Below are positions 1-4,913 of a stretch of 6,058 bases of DNA, piece after piece. The notes beneath the pieces were generated by a model that saw only the letters and a program-made list of their open reading frames with translations, was not told where the DNA came from and searched no databases. Position numbers and translations under genes: made by a program. The stretch is from Anaerolineales bacterium (lineage in GTDB: Bacteria > Chloroflexota > Anaerolineae > UBA7937): the NCBI GenBank assembly GCA_030593425.1, contig JAUVHF010000100.1, forward strand, positions 1 to 6,058. Reading direction: 5' to 3'. Positions within the stretch are counted from its first letter, which is position 1, and each line of letters begins with the position of its first letter.

Positions 1-334
1 CAACATCACCTCCGTCTCCGGCCTAGTGGGCCAAGCCGGCCAGGCTAACTATTCGGCGTCTAAGGCTGGCCTCGTGGGCTTCACCAAGGCCGTGGCCAAG
101 GAACTGGGCTCGAGAAACATAACCGTCAACGCCGTAGCCCCAGGGTATGTCCCTACCGACCTCACCGCCGATCTCCCCCAAGATATACTGGAGGGCATCC
201 TACAACTCACCCCCCTGGGCCGGCCGGGTACCGCTGAGGATATAGCCCACGCGGTGGCTTTTTTCGCCTCCGATGAAGCCTCTTATGTCACCGGCCAGGT
301 GCTAAGCGTTGACGGCGGTATGATGATGGTTTGA
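1..334 (+). CDS. fabG: 3-oxoacyl-ACP reductase FabG, C-terminal part (5' end outside window)
   Basis: This is a short-chain dehydrogenase/reductase, most likely the NADPH-dependent 3-oxoacyl-[ACP] reductase of type II fatty acid synthesis in the cytoplasm. The reading frame is open from base 2, giving 110 residues of a protein that is usually about 245 long, so roughly 135 N-terminal residues (the Rossmann NADP-binding half) lie outside the window. Visible catalytic residues are the Ser of NITSVSG and, 13 residues later, the Tyr and Lys of YSASK. The NAVAPGYVPTDL segment and the C-terminal SYVTGQVLSVDGGM are typical of FabG. An internal GTG at 26 is not the start, because conserved sequence continues upstream of it. 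The stop lies 15 nt before the next gene, so co-transcription is likely. SDR paralogues with other substrates share these motifs, so the exact substrate is inferred. Confidence 0.9.
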   Translation, partial: NITSVSGLVGQAGQANYSASKAGLVGFTKAVAKELGSRNITVNAVAPGYVPTDLTADLPQDILEGILQLTPLGRPGTAEDIAHAVAFFASDEASYVTGQVLSVDGGMMMV

Positions 335-349
335 AAAGGAGCGTAGAGT

Positions 350-718
350 ATGGAAGAGAACTCGGGGTTGGTCATGATCTCGCCGCAGGTCCTAACGACC
401 ATCGCTCGCCAGGCCACCCTCAATGTCCCTGGCGTGGTGAGCATGAGCCCGGGCATCAGTTTCAACCGCCTCCTAAGGCGAGGCAAGGGTCGCGAGGGCA
501 TCAGGGTGGCGGTAGAAGAGGGTACCGTCTCCATCGACCTCTTCATCATCGTCGAGCCCCAGGTGAATATGTTTCGCCTGGGCCAGGAGATTCAACGAGA
601 GGTGACCCGCGCCATCCAGGACCTGGTGGGGATGCCTGTGCGGGAGGTTAACGTCCATATCGAAGATGTGATCCCAGAAAAGCGGGGGGAAGAAGAGGTT
701 GACGAAAGTTCGACGTAA
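350..718 (+). CDS. Asp23/Gls24 family (YloU-like) envelope stress response protein
   Basis: This is a 122-residue protein of the Asp23/Gls24 family. Members are small soluble or membrane-associated proteins linked to cell-envelope or alkaline stress in Firmicutes and are common in other Gram-positive-type and Chloroflexota genomes; their biochemical role is poorly defined. Family features seen here are the N-terminal ISPQVLTTIARQATLNVPGV helix (residues 10-29), the middle strand VSIDLFIIVEPQVNM and the C-terminal AIQDLVGMPVREVNVHIEDV. A highly charged tail of Glu, Asp, Lys and Arg follows. The ATG at 350 is preceded by AAGGAG at 336-341 with 8 nt spacing, a good ribosome binding site. The end overlaps nusB by 20 nt. 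An Asp23-like gene just before nusB is a familiar arrangement, which supports both calls. Confidence 0.88.
   Translation: MEENSGLVMISPQVLTTIARQATLNVPGVVSMSPGISFNRLLRRGKGREGIRVAVEEGTVSIDLFIIVEPQVNMFRLGQEIQREVTRAIQDLVGMPVREVNVHIEDVIPEKRGEEEVDESST
685..690 (+). promoter_or_regulatory. Ribosome binding site supporting the TTG start of nusB
   Basis: A GGGGGA run ends 8 nt before the TTG at 699 and lies within the coding sequence of the preceding Asp23-like gene. No ATG or GTG in the nusB frame lies between this site and the conserved N-terminal residues of NusB, so this site decides the start. Confidence 0.5.
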
Positions 719-1124
719 GGCCCGGGCCGTGGCCCTCCAGACCCTCTACGAGGTGGACAGCGCCCACCACGACCGAAACGACGTCTTGGCTCGCCATTTG
801 GAGGAGCATCGCCTCCCTCCCCAAGGTTCTGATTTCGTCCGACACCTGGTGAGCGGCGTCCTGGAGCACCGGGCCAAACTGGACACCGTAATCGGCGAAA
901 TCGCTCCCCAGTGGCCTTGTGACCAGTTGGCGGTCATCGATAGGAACATCCTCCGTATGGCTATCTATGAGATGCTGATGGACCCGGAGGTGCCGGTTAA
1001 GGTGGCCATCAACGAGGCGGTGGAGTTGGCCAAGACCTTCGGCAGCGAGAGTTCCCGTCGCTTTATCAACGGCGCTTTGGGGACCTTGGCCGCTCGGCGT
1101 AACCTTCTTGAGGCGCAGCCATGA
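699..1124 (+). CDS. nusB: Transcription antitermination factor NusB
   Basis: NusB binds boxA RNA with NusE (ribosomal protein S10) and helps RNA polymerase read through rRNA operons. The 141-residue length is normal for the family. The sequence shows the N-terminal RRKARAVALQTLYEVD helix (residues 5-20). It also shows the most conserved NusB block, IDRNILRMAIYEML (80-93), followed by VPVKVAINEAVELAKTFG (98-115) and SSRRFINGALGTL (118-130). The start is TTG at 699; it is chosen because the conserved arginine-rich N-terminus begins at codon 5 and no ATG or GTG fits better. The first 20 nt overlap the Asp23-like gene and the stop overlaps the tatA start as ATGA, so translation of the three genes is probably coupled. 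Confidence 0.95.
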   Translation: MTKVRRKARAVALQTLYEVDSAHHDRNDVLARHLEEHRLPPQGSDFVRHLVSGVLEHRAKLDTVIGEIAPQWPCDQLAVIDRNILRMAIYEMLMDPEVPVKVAINEAVELAKTFGSESSRRFINGALGTLAARRNLLEAQP

Positions 1125-1420
1125 ACTTCGGAGGGGTCGGGGGAGGCGAACTCTTAGTCATCCTGGTCATCGCCCTCATCGTCTTCGGACCAGGGAGACT
1201 CACGGAGGTCGCTTCGAGCCTGGGAAAGGCGTTGCGGGAATTTAGAAAAATGTCCCAGGACCTCACCGCTGAACTACAGAAAGAACTGGAAGTGACCAAA
1301 GAACTTCAGGCTGAGTTACAGAAAGAACTCCAACCCCTTACCGGCGAGGAAGCGAAGAAGCAACCCCAAACCGAGGGCCCTGACACCCCAGATGATGAGC
1401 CATCAACAAATGAAGAGTAA
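1121..1420 (+). CDS. tatA: Sec-independent (twin-arginine) translocase subunit, TatA/TatB family
   Basis: This is a 99-residue membrane protein of the Tat export system, which moves folded proteins with twin-arginine signal peptides across the cytoplasmic membrane. It has a glycine-rich short N-terminus and one membrane helix (about residues 10-22, with Glu10 at its start). The FGP hinge (22-24) is followed by an amphipathic helix, LTEVASSLGKALREFRKM (27-44). A Glu/Lys/Gln-rich helical region (about 47-70) and an acidic, disordered-looking tail come after it. TatA and TatB share this architecture. Glu at the start of the membrane helix and the long helical tail lean slightly to TatB, so the symbol is tentative. 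It starts at the ATGA overlap with nusB, has GAGG at 1110-1113, and is followed 5 nt later by tatC, its partner. Confidence 0.88.
   Translation: MNFGGVGGGELLVILVIALIVFGPGRLTEVASSLGKALREFRKMSQDLTAELQKELEVTKELQAELQKELQPLTGEEAKKQPQTEGPDTPDDEPSTNEE
1275..1329 (+). repeat. Internal 42-nt period repeat in the TatA/B helical tail
   Basis: The 13-mer TACAGAAAGAACT occurs at 1275-1287 and again at 1317-1329, exactly 42 nt apart. In the protein this repeats ELQKEL with a 14-residue (two-heptad) period at residues 51-56 and 65-70. It looks like an in-frame tandem duplication that lengthened the amphipathic helix. Confidence 0.7.
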
Positions 1421-1425
1421 AGCCT

Positions 1426-2124
1426 ATGGACGATGACAGGCGGTTGACGATCTTTGAACACTTGGAGGAACTCAGGGGACGGCTCATCAAGTCGGTCATA
1501 GCCTTACTGGTGACCACCCTTCTCAGTCTCGTTTTCACCTCTCGCTTTCTCAAGATCCTCACCGCCCCCATGGGGAACCTCCAGCCTGTCTTCCTCCGCC
1601 CCACGGAGATGATCATCACCTATTTCAAGGTCGCCCTCTTGTCCGGCGTGGCTTTTGCCATGCCGGTCATCATCTATCAACTTGTCCTCTTCATGCTTCC
1701 CGCTCTCAAGCCCCACGAGAGGAGATACCTCTACATCATCGTGCCTGGAGCCACTATCTCCTTTGTTGTCGGCCTTGCCTTCGCCTACTTCGCCCTACTC
1801 CCCTTCGCCATCGGCTATCTTCTCACCTTTGGCGGCGATATCGCCCGCGCCCAGTGGACCATCGGCGAGTATATCGGCTTCGTGACTACCATACTTCTCT
1901 GGATGGGAGTAGCCTTCGAGACACCGCTCGTGATCTTCTTTCTAGCCAAACTGGGCATCATCACCCCGGCTATGCTTTCCCACTACCGCAGATACGCCAT
2001 CTTGGCCATCGCCGTTGTCGCTGCCGTCATCACCCCCACGCCCGACCCCTTCAATATGATGATAGTGATGCTGCCCCTTTATCTACTATACGAAGCGGGG
2101 GTGCTCTTGGCCAGATTCGCTTAG
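1426..2124 (+). CDS. tatC: Twin-arginine translocase receptor subunit TatC
   Basis: TatC is the polytopic membrane protein that recognises the twin-arginine signal peptide and recruits TatA/B. The 232-residue length and six predicted membrane segments fit the family. N-terminal FEHLEELRGRL (residues 10-20) carries the conserved HLEELR signal-binding motif. PTEMIITYFKVAL (59-71) and the conserved Pro80 follow. AFETP (163-167) contains the F-E-x-P motif that corresponds to the region around Glu170 of E. coli TatC, and ITPTPDPF (202-209) is the conserved periplasmic loop before the last helix. The ATG at 1426 lies 5 nt after the tatA stop; the ribosome site is weak (GAAGAG within the end of tatA), so coupling is likely. 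The cytoplasmic C-terminus is very short, as in many bacterial TatC proteins. Confidence 0.96.
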   Translation: MDDDRRLTIFEHLEELRGRLIKSVIALLVTTLLSLVFTSRFLKILTAPMGNLQPVFLRPTEMIITYFKVALLSGVAFAMPVIIYQLVLFMLPALKPHERRYLYIIVPGATISFVVGLAFAYFALLPFAIGYLLTFGGDIARAQWTIGEYIGFVTTILLWMGVAFETPLVIFFLAKLGIITPAMLSHYRRYAILAIAVVAAVITPTPDPFNMMIVMLPLYLLYEAGVLLARFA

Positions 2125-2156
2125 TCTACAGAGGGACTCTGATTACTACGCGAAGG

Positions 2157-2372
2157 ATGCCTGGAGAATCCAACACGTCCCACTGGTTTAACGAAAAGGA
2201 GCGCCGCTGGCTTGAAATGAAGAAGGGTGAGTATCGCTCCTGGGTTCGCGACCGCCAGTTCCTCAACGCCTTGATAGGCCGCCACCCGCTCCTATATCCA
2301 GCCATTGGGGTGCTGATGGGGCTAGCCATGCTTCTTCTGGCCCTTCTGCTCTTCTCTGCTCTTCACCCCTGA
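2157..2372 (+). CDS. Small single-pass membrane protein of unknown function
   Basis: I do not recognise this 71-residue protein. The first ~44 residues are hydrophilic and strongly charged (NEKERRWLEMKKGEYRSWVRDR). They are followed by one clear hydrophobic segment at about residues 46-68, rich in Leu, Met and Ala, and the protein ends three residues later. That layout suggests a tail-anchored protein with the charged part in the cytoplasm. The ATG at 2157 is chosen as the first in-frame ATG after tatC. The AAGG motif directly in front is too close to be a good ribosome site, so translation may depend on readthrough from tatC (32 nt upstream), or a non-ATG start near 2142 after AGAGGG at 2130-2135 is possible. 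Its position after tatAC hints at a membrane role but proves nothing. Confidence 0.55.
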   Translation: MPGESNTSHWFNEKERRWLEMKKGEYRSWVRDRQFLNALIGRHPLLYPAIGVLMGLAMLLLALLLFSALHP

Positions 2373-2395
2373 TTCAGATACGTGGCCTTTTTCTG

Positions 2396-2509
2396 ATGGG
2401 CCCAGGCGGAGTCTTTGTCGTCTTCAGCGCTTTGCTTCTACTGATCGGATTAGTAGGCCTGGAACTAGGCGCGACTTATCTTCCATCAACAATAGAGAAC
2501 AAAACATAG
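2396..2509 (+). CDS. Possible 37-aa hydrophobic microprotein, or the frameshifted end of the preceding ORF
   Basis: A 37-codon frame starts at ATG 2396 and ends with TAG at 2507-2509. It encodes one strong hydrophobic helix (residues 5-27: GVFVVFSALLLLIGLVGLEL and flanks) and a short polar tail. No convincing ribosome site precedes the ATG. The frame is open further upstream past the stop of the preceding ORF at 2370-2372, in the -1 frame relative to it. The two could therefore be one two-helix membrane protein split by a frameshift, or this could be a chance open frame. No other gene is visible in 2373-2523. Confidence 0.3.
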   Translation: MGPGGVFVVFSALLLLIGLVGLELGATYLPSTIENKT

Positions 2510-2510
2510 C

Positions 2511-2518
2511 GAAGGGAG
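2511..2518 (+). promoter_or_regulatory. Strong ribosome binding site retained before a truncated gene
   Basis: GAAGGGAG lies 5 nt before ATG 2524. It fits the call that the N-terminus of the following gene is original and only its 3' part has been lost. Confidence 0.55.
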
Positions 2519-2523
2519 CATAG

Positions 2524-2724
2524 ATGCCCAAAGACAGAGTGGTCATCGTGGGCGCCGCAGGGCGCGACTTCCACAACTTCAACCTCTACTTCCGCGATAA
2601 CCCAAACTACGAGGTCGTGGCTTTCACCGCCTCCCAAATCCCGAATGAGGAACTCTCATTGGATGCAGCCCTCAAGAGAATGGGCTCCTTTCGAGAGAAC
2701 AAAGAGCAGAATTGGAAAGGCTAG
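2524..2724 (+). pseudogene. Truncated N-terminus of a cyclic 2,3-diphosphoglycerate synthetase-like / GTPase-like protein
   Basis: The first ~41 residues match what I know as the start of the cyclic-2,3-diphosphoglycerate-synthetase-like family, whose full proteins are roughly 450 residues long. VVIVGAAGRDFHNFN (6-20) is the nucleotide-binding P-loop/Rossmann-like start, followed by YFRDNPNYEVVAFTASQIPN (22-41). After Asn41 (about base 2646) the family likeness stops. A 25-residue unrelated charged tail leads to TAG at 2722-2724. The intact family would continue for about 400 residues, so the gene has lost some 90 percent of its length, most likely by a deletion or insertion join near 2647. 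The start is supported by GAAGGGAG at 2511-2518. The short product may still be made, but the catalytic parts are missing. I see no match for the tail or for bases 2647-2775. Confidence 0.72.
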
Positions 2725-2775
2725 TTCAAGAAATAGTTTAGCTTCCCGGCACCACTCATAGAGAAGGAGGTCCTC

Positions 2776-3924
2776 ATGACTCAAGTAGCCATCGTCGGAG
2801 TGGGGTATTCCGGCTTCCGCACCATCACACCGGACGTCTCTTATAAGGAACTGATCTATGAAGCGGCGGTTAAGGCCTACGAGGATGCCGGCGTCGATCC
2901 CCGGCGAGATGTCGATAGTTTCGTCTCCGTAGCCGAGGACTTCAACGAGGGGACTAGCATCTTCGACGAATACGTCCCCGACCAGTTGGGGGCCGTCCTC
3001 AAGCCCGTCCATACTATCTCAGGCGAGGGGATCCACGGCCTCATCGCCGCCTACATGCAGATCCTCACCGGGGCTATGGATATCGTGGTCGTCGAGGCCC
3101 ACAGCAAGGCCTCTAACATCCTCACCCTACCCCACATCCTTGCCTACGCCCTGGACCCGGTCCTCAACCGGCCCCTAGGTGCCAACCCTCTCTTCATCGC
3201 CGGAATGGAGATGAACCGCTTCCTCCTGGAGACGGGAACCACCGAGGAGCAATGCGCCCTGGTGGTGGCCAAGAACCGCTCAAACGCGCTATTGAACCCC
3301 TCCGCCGCTTACGGGGCCACACTCGGCGTGGGGGACGTTCTCGCTTCCCAGATGCTCTCCTCGCCCCTCAAGCGGCTGGAGGTCGCCTCTCACGCCGACG
3401 GGGCCATCGTCATGGTCTTGGCTTCCGACGATGTAGCCCAGGAGTTGACCGTTCTCCCCATCTGGGTTCGGGGGGTAGGTTGGTGCAACGACTCCTTCTC
3501 CCTGGAGACCAGGGAGTGGGCGGGGGCCTACTACGCTCATCGCGCGGCCCAGATGGCCTACCGGATGGCTGGCATCGGGAACCCCCAAGGTGAGATCGAC
3601 TTCGCCGAACTGGACGACACCTTCGCCTATAAGGAGTTGCAACACCTGGAGGCCGCGGGGCTCTGCCGCATGGGAGAGGCGGGGCTCCTCACCGAAGAGG
3701 GGTACACCGAACTGGATGCAGGGTTGCCCGTCAACCCCTCGGGAGGAAGCCTGGGGGTGGGGCACCTTTTGGACGCCTCGGGGCTGGCCCGGGTCCTAGA
3801 GGTGGTTCTCCAACTCAGGGGTGAAGCCGGGGAACGGCAACTCTCCGATGTGGAGACCGGCCTGTCCCTAGGCTGGCGGGGCCTCCCCACCAGCAGCGGG
3901 GCAGCGGTAGTGCTGAGCGTCTAA
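2776..3924 (+). CDS. Thiolase-superfamily protein A (Cys-less, archaeal/SCP2-like type)
   Basis: This complete 382-residue protein has the thiolase fold of the SCP2/archaeal acetyl-CoA acetyltransferase-like group. The N-terminal VAIVGVGYSGF (4-14), the DGAIVMVLAS block (208-217), FAELDDTFAYKELQHLEAAGLC (276-297, in place of HDCF...E..GLC), NPSGGSLGVGH (320-330) and QLRGEAGERQL (346-356) are typical. At the nucleophile site, ungapped comparison with the usual CASGG motif places Ser82 of ISGEG (81-85) where the catalytic Cys should be. The GH histidine (His330) is kept, but the following PxGATG is LLDASG. Normal thiolase chemistry is therefore doubtful. The ATG at 2776 has AAGGAGGT at 2764-2771. 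Its paralogue starts at 4914, so the two probably form a hetero-oligomer. Homologous pairs are, from memory, often near a DUF35 OB-fold protein. Confidence 0.85.
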   Translation: MTQVAIVGVGYSGFRTITPDVSYKELIYEAAVKAYEDAGVDPRRDVDSFVSVAEDFNEGTSIFDEYVPDQLGAVLKPVHTISGEGIHGLIAAYMQILTGAMDIVVVEAHSKASNILTLPHILAYALDPVLNRPLGANPLFIAGMEMNRFLLETGTTEEQCALVVAKNRSNALLNPSAAYGATLGVGDVLASQMLSSPLKRLEVASHADGAIVMVLASDDVAQELTVLPIWVRGVGWCNDSFSLETREWAGAYYAHRAAQMAYRMAGIGNPQGEIDFAELDDTFAYKELQHLEAAGLCRMGEAGLLTEEGYTELDAGLPVNPSGGSLGVGHLLDASGLARVLEVVLQLRGEAGERQLSDVETGLSLGWRGLPTSSGAAVVLSV

Positions 3925-3927
3925 ACT

Positions 3928-4161
3928 ATGAAACAAAGAGACTTCAAAGGGCGAAAGGCCTACTTAGCCGCCATACGAGGGATGACCGGGGGAGAGCGGC
4001 TGACTCTGGCCTTTGAACTCCGAGAGTTGGTGATGGAGATGGCCAGAGCCGGCATCCAGGCTCAGCACCCCCATCTCAAAGATGAAGGGGTGCAGGCCAT
4101 CCTCGCCAGAAGGGTGATGGAGGCCAATGGGGCTGCGCGAATTCTTGATTCAAGCCGTTGA
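3928..4161 (+). CDS. Small hypothetical protein, likely partner of the downstream nucleotidyltransferase
   Basis: This is a 77-residue, helical, soluble protein without a named domain that I can assign. The central part, ERLTLAFELRELVMEMARAG (23-42), followed by IQAQHPHLKDEGVQAILARR (43-62), resembles small proteins that I recall being encoded next to nucleotidyltransferase genes of toxin-antitoxin or abortive-infection type. Its end overlaps the nucleotidyltransferase gene by 35 nt, which supports a functional pair. The ATG at 3928 lies 3 nt after the thiolase stop without a clear ribosome site, so it may be translated by coupling. A role as antitoxin or partner is inferred from context only. 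Confidence 0.65.
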   Translation: MKQRDFKGRKAYLAAIRGMTGGERLTLAFELRELVMEMARAGIQAQHPHLKDEGVQAILARRVMEANGAARILDSSR

Positions 4162-4675
4162 TATACTCGATCAACTGAATATCCCCTATATAGTGTCCGG
4201 GGCCCTAGCGGTCAGTTTCTACGGGCTACCGCGCACCACTCACGACATCGATCTGGTGGTCGAACTGGAGCAAAGGCATGTTACCCCCTTAGTGAAAGCC
4301 TTCTCCAAGGAGTTCTACATCAGTTCAAAAGCCGTCCAGGAGGCGATAAGCCGATCTTCGGTTTTCAACGTGATCGACCCCCAGTCAGGTCTAAAGATCG
4401 ATTTCTGGATAGCGCGCCCGGAAGCCTTCGACCGAGAACGGTTCCGCCGCCGTCGACAAGAGACCGTTTTCGACCGCTCGTTGTGGCTGCCTTCTCCCGA
4501 AGATGTGATCCTATCAAAACTCTTGTGGTACAAGGAGTCGAAGATCGACAAGCACCTTGTGGACGCTAAAGGCGTCTGGGAGGTGATGGGAGGTTCACTG
4601 GATACCTCCTACCTTCAAGACTGGGCTGCTAAACTATCAGTGGCCAATTCACTGGTCAGACTACAAAAGGAGTAG
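4127..4675 (+). CDS. Nucleotidyltransferase, AbiEii/MNT-like (DNA polymerase beta fold)
   Basis: This 182-residue protein has a minimal nucleotidyltransferase core. IPYIVSGALAVSFYGLPRTTHDIDLVV (19-45) contains the substrate-binding SG and the metal-binding Asp40-x-Asp42, and LKIDFW (89-94) gives the third carboxylate, Asp92. The C-terminal SPEDVILSKLLWYKES (123-138) followed by DA (146-147) is the block seen in AbiEii/AbiGii-type and related proteins. Such enzymes transfer nucleotides to tRNA or proteins and act as toxin or antitoxin in toxin-antitoxin or phage-defence systems. With all three acidic residues present it may be active. The ATG at 4127 follows TGGAGG (4118-4123) with only 3 nt spacing, and an in-frame TTG at 4145 is a weaker alternative. 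Codon use seems richer in A/T-ending codons than in the thiolases, which would fit acquisition by transfer. Confidence 0.82.
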   Translation: MGLREFLIQAVDILDQLNIPYIVSGALAVSFYGLPRTTHDIDLVVELEQRHVTPLVKAFSKEFYISSKAVQEAISRSSVFNVIDPQSGLKIDFWIARPEAFDRERFRRRRQETVFDRSLWLPSPEDVILSKLLWYKESKIDKHLVDAKGVWEVMGGSLDTSYLQDWAAKLSVANSLVRLQKE

Positions 4676-4683
4676 GCTCTAGC

Positions 4684-4842
4684 GCAGGGACCGACTGTCA
4701 GGTGGCCCTGCTCATAGATTTCGGGAGACCACACCCGGAGTTCAAACGCCTCTTCCCATCCAAGAAGATAAGAGAGCATAGGAGAAAGAAATGGGGGAAA
4801 CCGGTGTCAACAGATGAGACAACGGATAAGCAGATACCCTAA
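4684..4842 (+). pseudogene. C-terminal remnant of a GxxExxY-family protein
   Basis: The + frame from about 4684 to TAA at 4840-4842 reads TDCQVALLIDFGRPHPEFKR and then LFPSKKIREHRRKKWGKP with a polar tail. This matches the usual C-terminus of GxxExxY proteins, which end with a segment like vgLLiNFG...lEFKRl. The whole N-terminal part (about 100 residues, including the GxxExxY motif) is missing, no start codon is apparent, and the fragment begins just after the nucleotidyltransferase stop. It is therefore a decayed gene scar. GxxExxY genes of unknown function commonly carry repetitive 3' tails, and such repeats follow here. Confidence 0.6.
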
Positions 4843-4882
4843 CTCGAAGTTTTCATCCGCTTATCCGCTGAATATCCGCTGA
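4822..4882. repeat. Short inverted and direct repeats (CGGATAAG / TATCCGCTGA) upstream of thiolase B
   Basis: Bases 4822-4835 and 4855-4868 form an inverted repeat with 12 of 14 positions complementary. Its core, CGGATAAGC/GCTTATCCG at 4823-4831 and 4859-4867, is perfect, with 27 nt between the core arms. The right arm continues into direct repeats: ATCCGCT at 4855, 4863 and 4874, and the 10-mer TATCCGCTGA at 4862-4871 and 4873-4882, 11 nt apart. This is either the repetitive tail of the decayed GxxExxY gene or an operator for the downstream gene. No T-run follows, so it does not look like an intrinsic terminator. Confidence 0.65.
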
Positions 4883-4900
4883 CGCCCATTCACATATTCA

Positions 4901-4906
4901 AGGAGG
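4901..4906 (+). promoter_or_regulatory. Ribosome binding site of thiolase B
   Basis: A perfect AGGAGG lies 7 nt before ATG 4914. It fixes this ATG as the start rather than the in-frame ATG two codons later at 4920. Confidence 0.75.
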
Positions 4907-4913
4907 AATTCAC

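Noticed and set aside
331..651. A 106-codon plus-strand frame overlapping the Asp23-like gene
   Set aside because: It is rich in Gly, Pro, Arg and His and lacks any family likeness, whereas the overlapping frame is a clear Asp23/Gls24 protein with a good ribosome site.
1854..2156. Upstream extension of the 71-aa membrane-protein ORF back to 1854
   Set aside because: This part overlaps the conserved end of tatC in another frame and encodes a His/Arg-rich low-quality sequence. The ATG at 2157 after the tatC stop is more plausible.
3289..3765. A 158-codon minus-strand open frame inside thiolase A
   Set aside because: It lies fully within a well-supported conserved gene, its translation has no recognisable domain, and a similar antisense frame occurs at the corresponding place in thiolase B. 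This fits codon-bias mirroring rather than a gene.
4791..4817. ATG at 4791 with an AGGAG-like motif upstream, an 8-codon ORF
   Set aside because: It is too short to support and lies within the GxxExxY remnant, whose frame explains the sequence better.
4822..4868. Inverted repeat as a rho-independent terminator
   Set aside because: The loop is long (19-27 nt) and no run of T follows the right arm, so the intrinsic terminator pattern is missing.
4676..4913. CRISPR array suggested by repeated ATCCGCT units
   Set aside because: The units are only 7-10 nt, irregularly spaced (8 and 11 nt) and lack spacers of 30-40 nt; no cas genes are nearby.
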